Below, piece after piece: positions 42,565-49,317 of a stretch of 49,317 nt of DNA (position 1 is the stretch's first letter; each line of letters opens with the position of its first letter). The notes beneath the pieces were generated by a model that saw only the letters and a program-made list of their open reading frames with translations, was not told the origin of the DNA and made no database searches. The stretch covers positions 1 through 49,317 of the forward strand of contig QZJG01000009.1 of the NCBI GenBank assembly GCA_003599275.1. The letters are read 5' to 3'. Both the position numbers and the translations under genes were made by a program. The stretch comes from Nitrospiraceae bacterium. GTDB taxonomy: Bacteria > Nitrospirota > Thermodesulfovibrionia > UBA6902.

Positions 42565-42596
42565 ATGGTCCTCCTTTCAGTTTGTTTCAGGTTTAC

Positions 42597-42628
42597 TGCC
42601 GGCTTGTGCGAGGGTGCACAAGCCGGCA
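42597..42628. terminator. Strong hairpin between small membrane protein and BON gene
   Basis: TGCCGGCTTGTGC and GCACAAGCCGGCA form a perfect 13-bp stem around GAGGGT. It follows the stop of the three-BON gene by 25 bases on the minus strand. No U-run follows, so it is a terminator or an mRNA stabiliser. Confidence 0.6.
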
Positions 42629-42652
42629 ATGGTCCGGAGTCTATTTTGACTC

Positions 42653-43411
42653 CTATTTGGTCATGTGATTCTTTACGCTTTTCACACCCTTTACGTCTTC
42701 TACGAGTTTGGTGACCAGGTCCTTTTCAGCTGCATTCCCGGCCTTGCCGCTCAACGTGACCACGCCATTGTTCGTCTCAACTTTGGTGTTGACTGCACTG
42801 GTCGAGCGGTGGAACAGCAACAACATCTTGACCTGGGCGGTGATGGACGCGTCATCAATATTTTCACCTACCGTCTCGTGGGTCTTTTTCAAAGTCTTTG
42901 ACACAGTCATCTCATTTTTGACGTCTTTGACCCCATCTACATCCTTGGCGTATTCAGTTGTCAGGTCCTTTTGTGCCTGATTATCAGCTTCACCCTTCAG
43001 TGTCACGATTCCGTCTTTGGTGGTAACCTCCGTCAAGGCGCTTACGCTCCTATGGAACAGGAGAGTTGTTTTCAATTTTGTACTGATCCACGCATCCGAC
43101 TTTTCAGCAGGGTGTTCACCTTTGACTTCCAGCCTGTTGTCCACGCTTTTGACACCGGGGAGACTCGCAACGGTCTCCTGTGCCAATGATTTGTGGGATT
43201 CTTCGGAGACAGTCCCTGTCAGGGCGACTGCGCCATCCTTAGACTGGATTTTAATATCATCACCCTTAAGGTAGGTCTTGAACACATACGACTTATGGGC
43301 AGCTGATTCGATGCGGCTATCCATCTTGGAAGCGTATACGGGCACGCTGATTACCAACAGAATGACTGAAGCCATCATCAGCACTACAGAACACATTGTT
43401 TTCAGTTTCAT
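42653..43411 (-). CDS. Periplasmic protein with three BON domains
   Basis: 252 aa from the ATG at 43411 (AAAGGAGAGATTACA upstream). The signal peptide (1-29) is followed by BON domains at about 31-97, 104-173 and 184-252. Each has the GxVxLxG strand: DGAVALTGTV, DGIVTLKGEA, NGVVTLSGKA. The second and third domains share LLFHRSxSAxxT almost identically, which suggests a recent internal duplication. It is similar to OsmY in layout and probably stabilises the envelope under stress. Confidence 0.9.
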   Translation of the reverse strand: MKLKTMCSVVLMMASVILLVISVPVYASKMDSRIESAAHKSYVFKTYLKGDDIKIQSKDGAVALTGTVSEESHKSLAQETVASLPGVKSVDNRLEVKGEHPAEKSDAWISTKLKTTLLFHRSVSALTEVTTKDGIVTLKGEADNQAQKDLTTEYAKDVDGVKDVKNEMTVSKTLKKTHETVGENIDDASITAQVKMLLLFHRSTSAVNTKVETNNGVVTLSGKAGNAAEKDLVTKLVEDVKGVKSVKNHMTK

Positions 43412-43457
43412 TGTAATCTCTCCTTTATGTTGTTTATGTTGTTGCGTTTGTTCCGGC

Positions 43458-43979
43458 TTATTCATCCTTCATGCCGCGTTTATGCTCATGCTTCATTTCC
43501 ATCTCTTCCATCATCGGCCCGTCCTCAAACATCTCTCTAAACTTCTTCCGCTGCTCAGGTGTCAGCTTAGTTTTGATATCTTCCATGCACTTTATATGAG
43601 AAAGATGCATTTCGGTCCTCATCATCTCCATCTGTTTCACCTTTGCTTCAACTGCCTTCATGTCCACTGGGTCCTTGCTGAGAAGGTCCCTGAGATCGAT
43701 GTGGACAATGCGCATATCTGCGGACTTTTTGATCGTCTCTTTCATCATTCTGCTCTTGATCTCGCCTATTAAAGTTTTTTGCTGTTCATCAAGATCAAGG
43801 CCCATAAGATGTCGCGACATGTGCTGTTCAGCCTCCATCATCTTCCCGCCCATGACGCATTCACCCATCATTCCGGGTCCCATACCACGACCGCCCATCC
43901 CGTAACCGCCCATTTGTCCATAGGCAAGGGCCGCCAACGCAACTATTGAAACTGCTGCTATAATTGATAATTTCTTCAT
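43458..43979 (-). CDS. Spy/CpxP-like periplasmic Met-rich protein
   Basis: 173 aa. The signal peptide (1-20) is followed by a GM-rich segment (GGYGMGGRGMGPGMMGE) and a helical domain with the LTxxQ-type motif KTKLTPEQRKKFREMFED near 150. It resembles metal-resistance members of the Spy/CpxP/ZraP group, chaperones of the periplasm. The Met/His content fits copper binding near copB. GAAGGAGATTTTAA is the ribosome site. Confidence 0.78.
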   Translation of the reverse strand: MKKLSIIAAVSIVALAALAYGQMGGYGMGGRGMGPGMMGECVMGGKMMEAEQHMSRHLMGLDLDEQQKTLIGEIKSRMMKETIKKSADMRIVHIDLRDLLSKDPVDMKAVEAKVKQMEMMRTEMHLSHIKCMEDIKTKLTPEQRKKFREMFEDGPMMEEMEMKHEHKRGMKDE

Positions 43980-43992
43980 TTAAAATCTCCTT

Positions 43993-44328
43993 CTACTTTT
44001 TCTCTTCCACCTTCAAGTTGCTCTGAACGGATTTTACGCCCCTGATTTGCCTGATCTTTGCTACGATCCGATCCTCGGACGTCTTGTCATTTATGAAACC
44101 CACGAGAACAACATTCCCGTCTGTAGAGGAAACATCGATTTTCAGAAACTTGGCGTCCTGGTCTTTGACTATTATCGCATTAGATTCCGTAACAATCTTC
44201 GCGTCATCGATAGTTTCGCCTGCCGTCTTGCCCGTCATAGATGCGCAGCCAGAAAACAGGGCCAATCCAAAAACCATTACTACTGTTAACAGAATAAACT
44301 TTTGGCTTAAACTCCTACTGTTTTTCAT
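43993..44328 (-). CDS. BON-domain lipoprotein
   Basis: 111 aa. The lipoprotein signal ends with LFSGC (Cys about 28), followed by a BON domain (about 38-108): IVTESNAIIVKDQDAKFLKI, DGNVVLVGFINDK, IRGVKSVQSNL. The ATG at 44328 has AAGGAGGAGTGAG; upstream residues of the longer frame are not conserved. Confidence 0.88.
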   Translation of the reverse strand: MKNSRSLSQKFILLTVVMVFGLALFSGCASMTGKTAGETIDDAKIVTESNAIIVKDQDAKFLKIDVSSTDGNVVLVGFINDKTSEDRIVAKIRQIRGVKSVQSNLKVEEKK

Positions 44329-44351
44329 CTCACTCCTCCTTTTGTTATATG

Positions 44352-44411
44352 TGCAATCATACGATTGCAGCGTTAACATCGGTAAGCAGGGGCGTATTGC
44401 GATACGCCTCT
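44352..44411. other. Two adjacent hairpins between OmpA and BON lipoprotein genes
   Basis: TGCAATC-ATAC-GATTGCA (44352-44369) and AGGGGCGTAT-TGCG-ATACGCCTCT (44388-44411, one wobble pair) follow the OmpA gene on the minus strand. No U-run follows either stem. They may attenuate read-through or stabilise the ompA transcript. Confidence 0.5.
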
Positions 44412-44422
44412 GCCTCGCGCTG

Positions 44423-45415
44423 CTATTTCACGATGATCTCAAAAAGTACCCTCATGTTGGCCTTTGCCGCTTTTGAGTAAAGGTCTTTCGGCGCTGCCTC
44501 ATGCACAGCAGGATTAGTTTCACCATATCCGATTTTGGTAAGCCTGTCAGGTGTAACGACCCCTTCTTTTATCAGGTAGTCTTTGACGGCATTGGCCCTT
44601 CTTTCGCTCAACTTTTGGTTGTAGTCTTCAGTGCCGGAAGCAGAGGTGTACCCGGCAATACGGACGTCGGCTTTAGGGTTTTCTTTCAGGACCTGGATAT
44701 TCCTTTTAAGTATCACCTGGGCTTCTTTTGTAAGTGTCGACTTATCGAAATCGAAATGCACGTCCTCAAGTGCAAAGATAATTACTTTCTCTTCAAACGC
44801 CGGTTCAGCCGCAAGGACAATTATCTTTTCCTCAACCTTTGGTTCAGACACAAGGATAATTACTTTTTCCTCAGCCTTAGGCTCAGATTTCCTCTCGGGC
44901 TTTATCTCAGGTTTGGCAGGCTCCGCATATTTCGGTGTCTTGCCTCCAAATGCAAAAACCAGCCCTGCTGTAGTTGCTATGTTGTTGTATTTCTCCTGAA
45001 TGTCCCTTATATCGACTCTGATGGCTATATTATCTGTAAGGAAATACTTAAACCCGACACCGATCTCACCCAGGATGTGGCCGTATGAGTCATCGTCAGG
45101 TCTCATGCGGGCATGCCCGACGCCTGCAAAGATAAATGGATTGAATGCTTTTTCCGGAATCAGATGATACAGCACATCTGCATGGAAAAAGCTTGCCCGA
45201 TTCCCGGCATAATCAAAGGCACCTTCAAGGCCCAAATTCTTTGTAAAATTGTATCCGGCCCGCAGACCAATGCCGGCACTGTCCCTTTCATGCGAAAAAT
45301 AGTACCCGACAAAGGGTGAAATTTCGATGCTTCCCTCCTTAATTTCGGATACCGAAATTTGAGGGAAAGATAACATAATAACTGCTGTAAGAACTGCTAA
45401 CAAAATCTTTTTCAT
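44423..45415 (-). CDS. OmpA family outer-membrane protein
   Basis: 330 aa. The signal peptide (1-23) is followed by an eight-stranded barrel (about 25-160; SPFVGYYFSHERDSAGIGLR, GEIGVGFKYFL). A linker holds three repeats of about 17 residues built on PKxEEKVIILVSEP, with a peptidoglycan-binding OmpA C-terminal domain behind it (FDFDKSTLTKEAQVIL, GYTSASGTEDYNQKLSERRA). It anchors the outer membrane to the wall. TTAGGAGGTTTAG is the ribosome site. Confidence 0.93.
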   Translation of the reverse strand: MKKILLAVLTAVIMLSFPQISVSEIKEGSIEISPFVGYYFSHERDSAGIGLRAGYNFTKNLGLEGAFDYAGNRASFFHADVLYHLIPEKAFNPFIFAGVGHARMRPDDDSYGHILGEIGVGFKYFLTDNIAIRVDIRDIQEKYNNIATTAGLVFAFGGKTPKYAEPAKPEIKPERKSEPKAEEKVIILVSEPKVEEKIIVLAAEPAFEEKVIIFALEDVHFDFDKSTLTKEAQVILKRNIQVLKENPKADVRIAGYTSASGTEDYNQKLSERRANAVKDYLIKEGVVTPDRLTKIGYGETNPAVHEAAPKDLYSKAAKANMRVLFEIIVK

Positions 45416-45489
45416 CTAAACCTCCTAAGTTTAAGTTTATGTTTGTGTTCCCTGTCCATTGAAATAAGAAGTATGGAAATTCCTGCCCT

Positions 45490-45696
45490 TCACCTCCCGC
45501 CATGCATTTTTCCAACATGCATCCCTGACAGGGGGCCTAAGACACCGAACACATTTAATAGCCATAGAATCACGACAATAACGACTACGACATTCAGAAT
45601 TTTCTTTATGGTGGCTTGCATAGGTATATAGCTATTAATCAACCATAGAATCACACCGACAACAACCAAAGTAATCACTAATTGAATCAACGGCAT
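45490..45696 (-). CDS. Thivi_2564 family small membrane protein
   Basis: 68 aa: two hydrophobic helices MPLIQLVITLVVVGVILWLI and ILNVVVVIVVILWLLNVFG, joined by NSYIPMQATIKK, match the Thivi_2564 pattern. A His/Met-containing tail (GMHVGKMHGGR) is added. AAAAGGAGGTAACCAT is the ribosome site. Confidence 0.85.
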   Translation of the reverse strand: MPLIQLVITLVVVGVILWLINSYIPMQATIKKILNVVVVIVVILWLLNVFGVLGPLSGMHVGKMHGGR

Positions 45697-45727
45697 ATGG
45701 TTACCTCCTTTTGTTTAAATCGCCCTC

Positions 45728-46066
45728 TCATTTCGAAAGGTCTGTCTTGAGTAAATCCTCTATGAGTTCCATTCCCGACGTGTGTGACACAGTGTTGAAC
45801 CGCAATTCAGGTTGCTCGCTCAGGAGATCCATGAGCGCGAGTATCCGCCGATGATTGTCTGTGCGGATGTGGCTCTCAAGATCCTTTTGTGTCTTCCATT
45901 CCTCCACCAGGATAAAGGTATTTCTGTCTTCTACGTCTTCATAGAGACAATAACTCAGGCAGCCCCTTTCGACCCGTACGGGTTCGAGCATACCCCGCAT
46001 CGTTTCTAAAAGATCACTCCGCCTTTCAGGCCGGGCAATCATTCTTAATGTCGCAAGTATCATCAT
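45728..46066 (-). CDS. Antibiotic biosynthesis monooxygenase (ABM) domain protein
   Basis: 112 aa. A single ABM ferredoxin-like domain: LATLRMIARPERRSDLLETM, VERGCLSYCLYEDVEDRNTF and LVEEWKTQKDLESHIRTDNH. Members act as small oxygenases or as dimeric binders of quinone-like compounds; the substrate is unknown. No strong ribosome site. Confidence 0.85.
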   Translation of the reverse strand: MMILATLRMIARPERRSDLLETMRGMLEPVRVERGCLSYCLYEDVEDRNTFILVEEWKTQKDLESHIRTDNHRRILALMDLLSEQPELRFNTVSHTSGMELIEDLLKTDLSK

Positions 46067-46133
46067 ACCCCCATGCTTTTACGATTCAGACATCAGCTCC
46101 CGTTCTATCCTCCACTTAATGGAGTTCTTCATG

Positions 46134-46316
46134 CTAGTTATGTTTTCCGCTGTCGTGGTCACCATGCCCTCCAAGATCATGGCCACCGGAATCTCCTCGG
46201 CTTGGGACACCGGGTAATTCGTCACCCGGTACAACCCATCCGTGACCCGGTATAAAACAGCCGTAACACGAGATAAGCAGGCCAATGACTAAAATCAATT
46301 CGAGAACTCTCTTCAT
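46134..46316 (-). CDS. Small His/Gly-rich lipoprotein
   Basis: 60 aa. The signal MKRVLELILVIGLLISC carries a lipobox LISC (Cys 17); the short mature part ends with GGHDLGGHGDHDSGKHN, which might bind metal. AAAGGAGAAAAT precedes the ATG at 46316. It is the first gene after sigma-54 module D, with a predicted leader of about 75 bases. An overlapping frame (46079-46285) is less convincing. Confidence 0.65.
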   Translation of the reverse strand: MKRVLELILVIGLLISCYGCFIPGHGWVVPGDELPGVPSRGDSGGHDLGGHGDHDSGKHN

Positions 46317-46402
46317 ATTTTCTCCTTTAAATGCCAATACGTTTATTGATGCACCTATAACATCAAAAGCAATATTCTCGAGTGGTTGCTATTGTATCCA
46401 AG

Positions 46403-46418
46403 AGCAGAATCTATGCCA
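46403..46418 (-). promoter_or_regulatory. Sigma-54 promoter D
   Basis: On the minus strand TGGCATAGATTCTGCT has GG and GC at the sigma-54 spacing (one change, T for C, in the -24 box). The gene behind it is the small lipoprotein at 46134. Confidence 0.78.
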
Positions 46419-46519
46419 GAGCTGATGTTGAGAGGCGTGGAGTCTCTATCATGTTGGAAATAATGATGTTTCAGAGAAGACCGCGATGGGGGAATAATAT
46501 TGTGAATAGATGCAGACTC

Positions 46520-46550
46520 CTGATATATCAGTAGCCTGCTGACATGTCAG
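46520..46550. promoter_or_regulatory. Enhancer palindrome D, overlapping the activator's stop codon
   Basis: The arms CTGATATATCAGTA and TGCTGACATGTCAG around GCC have three mismatched pairs. The centre is 117 bp from the first base of promoter D. The TGA stop of the sigma-54 activator (46547-46549) lies inside the right arm. Confidence 0.8.
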
Positions 46551-48178
46551 GAAATTTTCTTGCTTCTCTGGATGCCCAGCCTTTGCATCCTTGATTCGAG
46601 TGTCTTTGGATTGAGGCCTAATACTTCAGCCGCGCCGTTCTTGCCGCTTACCCGCCAGCCTGTTGTGTTCAGGGCCTCGATAATATGCCGTTTCTCTACT
46701 TCTTCGAGGGTCATGGCCCGGACTGTTTTTGACTCCGCAATCTTCGGCACATCCACATGCAGCGTCGTTCCGGTGGTTATGATCATTGCACGCTCAACAA
46801 CGTTTCTCAATTCCCTTACGTTGCCCGGCCAGGGATAGGCTTGCAGGGCCTCGACGCTCTTCTGAGGGATTGATTCGATCCGCTTGCCCATCCTCTTGCT
46901 GAAGTCCTTCACAAAAGACCATACGAGCGGCAGTATGTCCTCCTTGCGCTCACGAAGAGGCGGCACGGCGATCTGAAAAACGTTCAGGCGGTAGTAAAGG
47001 TCTTCCCGGAACCGGCCCTCAGACACGGCCTTTCCAAGATCGCAGTTCGTCGCAGAAATGATTCTGACATCGACCTTCACGGTCTGGGGGCTGCCGAGAC
47101 GCTCAAACTCTCCGCTCTCCAGCACACGAAGCATCTTGGCCTGGAGGTCCAGCGGCAGGGAGTCGATCTCATCCAGAAAAATTGTTGATCTGTCCGCAAG
47201 CTCAAAACGGCCTGCCTGCTTTGACAGCGCGCCGGTAAAAGCGCCCTTTTCGCGGCCGAACAGTTCACTTTCGATGAGGGTAGGGGGCAGGGCGGCACAG
47301 TTGACTTTGACCATGAGCCGGCCCTTGCGGGAACTCAGGTTATGGATCGAATGGGCGATCAATTCCTTGCCGGTGCCGGTCTCCCCAAAGATTAAAACCG
47401 TTGAGTCTGTTCCAGCAACCTGCTCTATTTGATGCAAAGCGGACCTGATCGCTTCACTGTTGCCTACTATGTCCTTGTGTGTGTGTAGAAGACTGATTTC
47501 TTCCTGAAGGTAGAGGTTCTCCTCCTGCAATCGCTCTTTTAAGCACCTGATTTCCGTGAGCGCTTCCCGGAGTGACTCTCCTGCCTGCCTGTGCCCCTCT
47601 ATTTCCTTTAAGAGCTGCTCGTTTACCCTGGTCAACTCTTCAGTCCGTTCTTTCACTCGCTGTTCCAGCTCGGCATGCGCCTTTTGCAGCCCCTTCTCTG
47701 CCTGTTTACGCAATGTGATGTCCCGGATGTTGCACTGAATAATTTTTTTGTTGTCAACCATGTAGACATTGCTGACAAATTCAACATCAATGAGACGGCT
47801 GTCTTTTGTTTGAAGCGGCAGATGTTCGTATCGCACATAACCTTTTGTCTGCAATTCTGAAAAGCGGAGCATGGACGCTGCAATGTCGCTGAAAGGACCG
47901 ATTTCCCAGAGTTTCTTTCCTGAAAAATCATTGTGCGTGTACCCAAGCATTTTAAGTAAGAATGGATTAACATCGAGTATCTGTCCGGTATCCGCATCAA
48001 GAAGCAATATACCATCCTGGGCAGATTCAAAGAGCCTCCGGTAACGGGTTTCTGATACCTTCAGCGCCTCATCCGCCTGCCTGCGTCCGGTCCCTCTTGG
48101 TCCCATGTCCTCGACACTCAGGGGCAGTCCTTCTATTTCGCTCGTGAATTTCACTTTTGCTCTTTCTATATATTCCAT
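46547..48178 (-). CDS. PAS-containing sigma-54-dependent transcriptional activator
   Basis: 543 aa. A short N-tail is followed by a PAS domain (about 40-160, ending NIRDITLRKQ), a coiled coil (about 160-235) and an AAA+ domain (about 240-470) with Walker A FGETGTGKEL, the sigma-54-contacting loop GAFTGA, Walker B TIFLDEIDSL and the R-finger region FREDLYYRLNVF. A Fis-type helix-turn-helix (about 500-540; GKNGAAEVLGLNPKTLESRM) closes it. No receiver domain, so the PAS domain should sense the signal. It is the natural candidate to bind the four palindromes; the fourth lies in its own 3' end. Confidence 0.93.
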   Translation of the reverse strand: MEYIERAKVKFTSEIEGLPLSVEDMGPRGTGRRQADEALKVSETRYRRLFESAQDGILLLDADTGQILDVNPFLLKMLGYTHNDFSGKKLWEIGPFSDIAASMLRFSELQTKGYVRYEHLPLQTKDSRLIDVEFVSNVYMVDNKKIIQCNIRDITLRKQAEKGLQKAHAELEQRVKERTEELTRVNEQLLKEIEGHRQAGESLREALTEIRCLKERLQEENLYLQEEISLLHTHKDIVGNSEAIRSALHQIEQVAGTDSTVLIFGETGTGKELIAHSIHNLSSRKGRLMVKVNCAALPPTLIESELFGREKGAFTGALSKQAGRFELADRSTIFLDEIDSLPLDLQAKMLRVLESGEFERLGSPQTVKVDVRIISATNCDLGKAVSEGRFREDLYYRLNVFQIAVPPLRERKEDILPLVWSFVKDFSKRMGKRIESIPQKSVEALQAYPWPGNVRELRNVVERAMIITTGTTLHVDVPKIAESKTVRAMTLEEVEKRHIIEALNTTGWRVSGKNGAAEVLGLNPKTLESRMQRLGIQRSKKIS

Positions 48179-48270
48179 ATATGTGTATTTATCAAATTAT
48201 CTGTCGTATGTCAATTGATTGCCCTTTTTATGCTGTCAAGCCAAAATAGATATGTCAGGTTTTATATTGG

Positions 48271-48867
48271 TCATGTTTTTATGTTCTCAAGCTGTCTATC
48301 GTGATAATGACTTAATAATATCAATGACAATAAAATACCTATCAATGCCCATCCCATATCCGACTGTGTGTCCCATATATATCCCTGAGTCCCTAAAAAT
48401 GCTTCTGCTGCCTCTCCACTTAATTCAGCAATCAACCACTCGATGAGTTCATAAATAGCGCTTAATGCAAGGCAAATACTGATAATAAATGTAATAAGCC
48501 AATATTTATTCTCTACTACATTGTTTCTAATCAATATCTCGCGTGCTACTATCGCAGGGACAAAGCCCTGTGCAAAGTGGCCAACCTTGTCGTAATTATT
48601 TCGTGATAAATCGAAAGCGTCCTTCAGCCAATTAAATAATGGAACTTCTGCATATGTATAATGCCCGCCAATCATCAATATTATGCAATGCGCCAAAATC
48701 AATGCATATGCCAAGTTAGTAAATCTAAATCTTCTCTGCGTGATAATCAATAATACTAAAGCAATTAATGCAGGCATTACTTCAAGTGCCCATGTGTAAT
48801 AATCCTTCGGGTCAATGCCTGACCATATTAAGACTATAAAAAATATCGAAAGCCACGTTTTAGTCAT
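48271..48867 (-). CDS. DUF2238 (YjdF-like) membrane protein
   Basis: 198 aa with about six helices. The family motifs NNYDKVGHFAQGFVPAIVAR and ALSAIYELIEWLIAELSG, with GTQGYIWDTQSDMGWALIG, identify DUF2238/YjdF. The His, Glu and Asp residues within the membrane may bind metal or lipid; function unknown. The ATG shares its A with the TAA of the histidine kinase upstream, so translation is probably coupled. It is AT-richer than its neighbours, possibly imported. Confidence 0.88.
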   Translation of the reverse strand: MTKTWLSIFFIVLIWSGIDPKDYYTWALEVMPALIALVLLIITQRRFRFTNLAYALILAHCIILMIGGHYTYAEVPLFNWLKDAFDLSRNNYDKVGHFAQGFVPAIVAREILIRNNVVENKYWLITFIISICLALSAIYELIEWLIAELSGEAAEAFLGTQGYIWDTQSDMGWALIGILLSLILLSHYHDRQLENIKT

Positions 48868-49317
48868 TAATCCTTCCCTTCCCCAACAGGGATGGTAAAG
48901 TAAAATGTTGATCCCTTCCCAAGCTCTGACTCCACCCAGATACGGCCGCCGTGACGCTCCACAATTTTTTTACAGATCGCGAGCCCAATGCCGGAACCAG
49001 GGTATTGGTCACCATGAAGGCGCTGAAATATTTCAAATATTTTTTTTTGGTGCTCCAGTGGGATGCCGATGCCGTTGTCGCGGACAGAGAATACCCATTC
49101 CTTGTCCATTTGCTTTGAGGATATGTGAATACGCGGTCTCTCTTCCCCGTGTGACTTAATGGCATTTCCGATAAGGTTTTGAAATAACTGGACCATCTGT
49201 ATAGGGTCAGCCATCACCTTCGGCAGGGGACCGCGGATTATTTCGGCTTTGCCGCTTTCTACGGCTTCCTTGAGGTTTGCAAGTGCGATGTCCAGAGCTT
49301 CAGAGCAATCAGTCGGC
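48867..49317 (-). CDS. Histidine kinase, C-terminal ATPase part (5' end outside window)
   Basis: The frame is open to the right edge of the window ([20 protein letters not shown] upstream of the first ATG), so the gene starts beyond it. The visible part is the end of the dimerisation region and a HATPase_c domain: N-box [16 protein letters not shown]1 DNGIGIP, F-box [12 protein letters not shown]2 [20 protein letters not shown]. This is close to bacteriophytochrome- or PAS-type kinases. The input domain is not visible. Confidence 0.88.
   Translation of the reverse strand, partial: PTDCSEALDIALANLKEAVESGKAEIIRGPLPKVMADPIQMVQLFQNLIGNAIKSHGEERPRIHISSKQMDKEWVFSVRDNGIGIPLEHQKKIFEIFQRLHGDQYPGSGIGLAICKKIVERHGGRIWVESELGKGSTFYFTIPVGEGKD

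Noticed and set aside
46079-46285. 68-aa ORF with RVT repeats overlapping the small lipoprotein
   Set aside because: No ribosome site and no family; the overlapping frame has a lipobox signal and a good ribosome site.
1-49317. CRISPR array or complete insertion sequence
   Set aside because: No regularly spaced direct repeats and no transposase or Cas-like gene were seen; the relics look like junctions without a visible mobile element.

Overview
The window looks like a chromosomal contig of a Gram-negative bacterium with a respiratory, anaerobic or microaerophilic lifestyle. My best guess is Nitrospirota or a deltaproteobacterial lineage. The grounds are a split transketolase next to ftsEX and an envC-like gene, multihaem cytochromes, many PAS/HisKA/GGDEF sensors, sigma-54 control, lipoproteins and outer-membrane proteins. 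The sequence alone does not settle the phylum.

Bases 1-13,620 are ordinary chromosome. A compact minus-strand operon runs transketolase N-half, transketolase C-half, ftsE, ftsX, envC-like and ctpA. It is followed by a kinase-like/UspA pair, an aspartase/fumarase-family lyase, mgtC (perfect sigma-70 promoter, apparently leaderless), a LysR regulator and a pentahaem cytochrome interrupted by one in-frame TGA that may encode selenocysteine. A tRNA-Leu(CAG) closes the block. Bases 13,900-18,200 carry signalling genes: a PAS-GGDEF protein, a cyclic-nucleotide-binding protein and a PAS-PAS-histidine kinase-receiver protein.

Bases 18,000-38,500 form a stress and dormancy island, almost all on the minus strand. 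Its intact genes are two CsbD genes, an RNB nuclease, a YncE-like propeller, a divergent cis-prenyltransferase, an intact hemerythrin, a YihY membrane protein, large-subunit catalase, a YflT-like protein, a BON protein, an FAD/Rieske oxidoreductase, a chloroperoxidase-like hydrolase, a dihaem peroxidase-like cytochrome and tiny membrane proteins. Between them lie broken fragments: a frameshifted hemerythrin and pieces of an SDR, superoxide dismutase, PBP1A, iron permease, the hydrolase and the propeller. The region is a mosaic of acquired and decaying genes.

Bases 38,600-46,300 encode a CopB-type copper ATPase, a Met-rich peptide and an envelope group (DUF1207, three BON modules, Spy/CpxP-like, BON lipoprotein, OmpA, DUF3185, lmo0937 and Thivi_2564 small membrane proteins). 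A PAS sigma-54 activator, a YjdF-like membrane protein and a partial histidine kinase end the window.

The most notable system is a sigma-54 module present four times (about 21.3, 31.3, 36.9 and 46.5 kb). Each copy has a 31-bp palindrome (CTGATATATCAGGA-N3-TCCTGATATATCAG or close), a conserved block about 65 bp from the promoter, and a -24/-12 promoter whose first base lies 115-117 bp from the palindrome centre. Each copy faces a stress or envelope gene. The copy at 46.5 kb overlaps the stop codon of the sigma-54 activator gene, and the copy at 36.9 kb still carries a relic of that gene's last codons. I infer that the activator's 3' end plus enhancer and promoter were copied around the island and built a local regulon.
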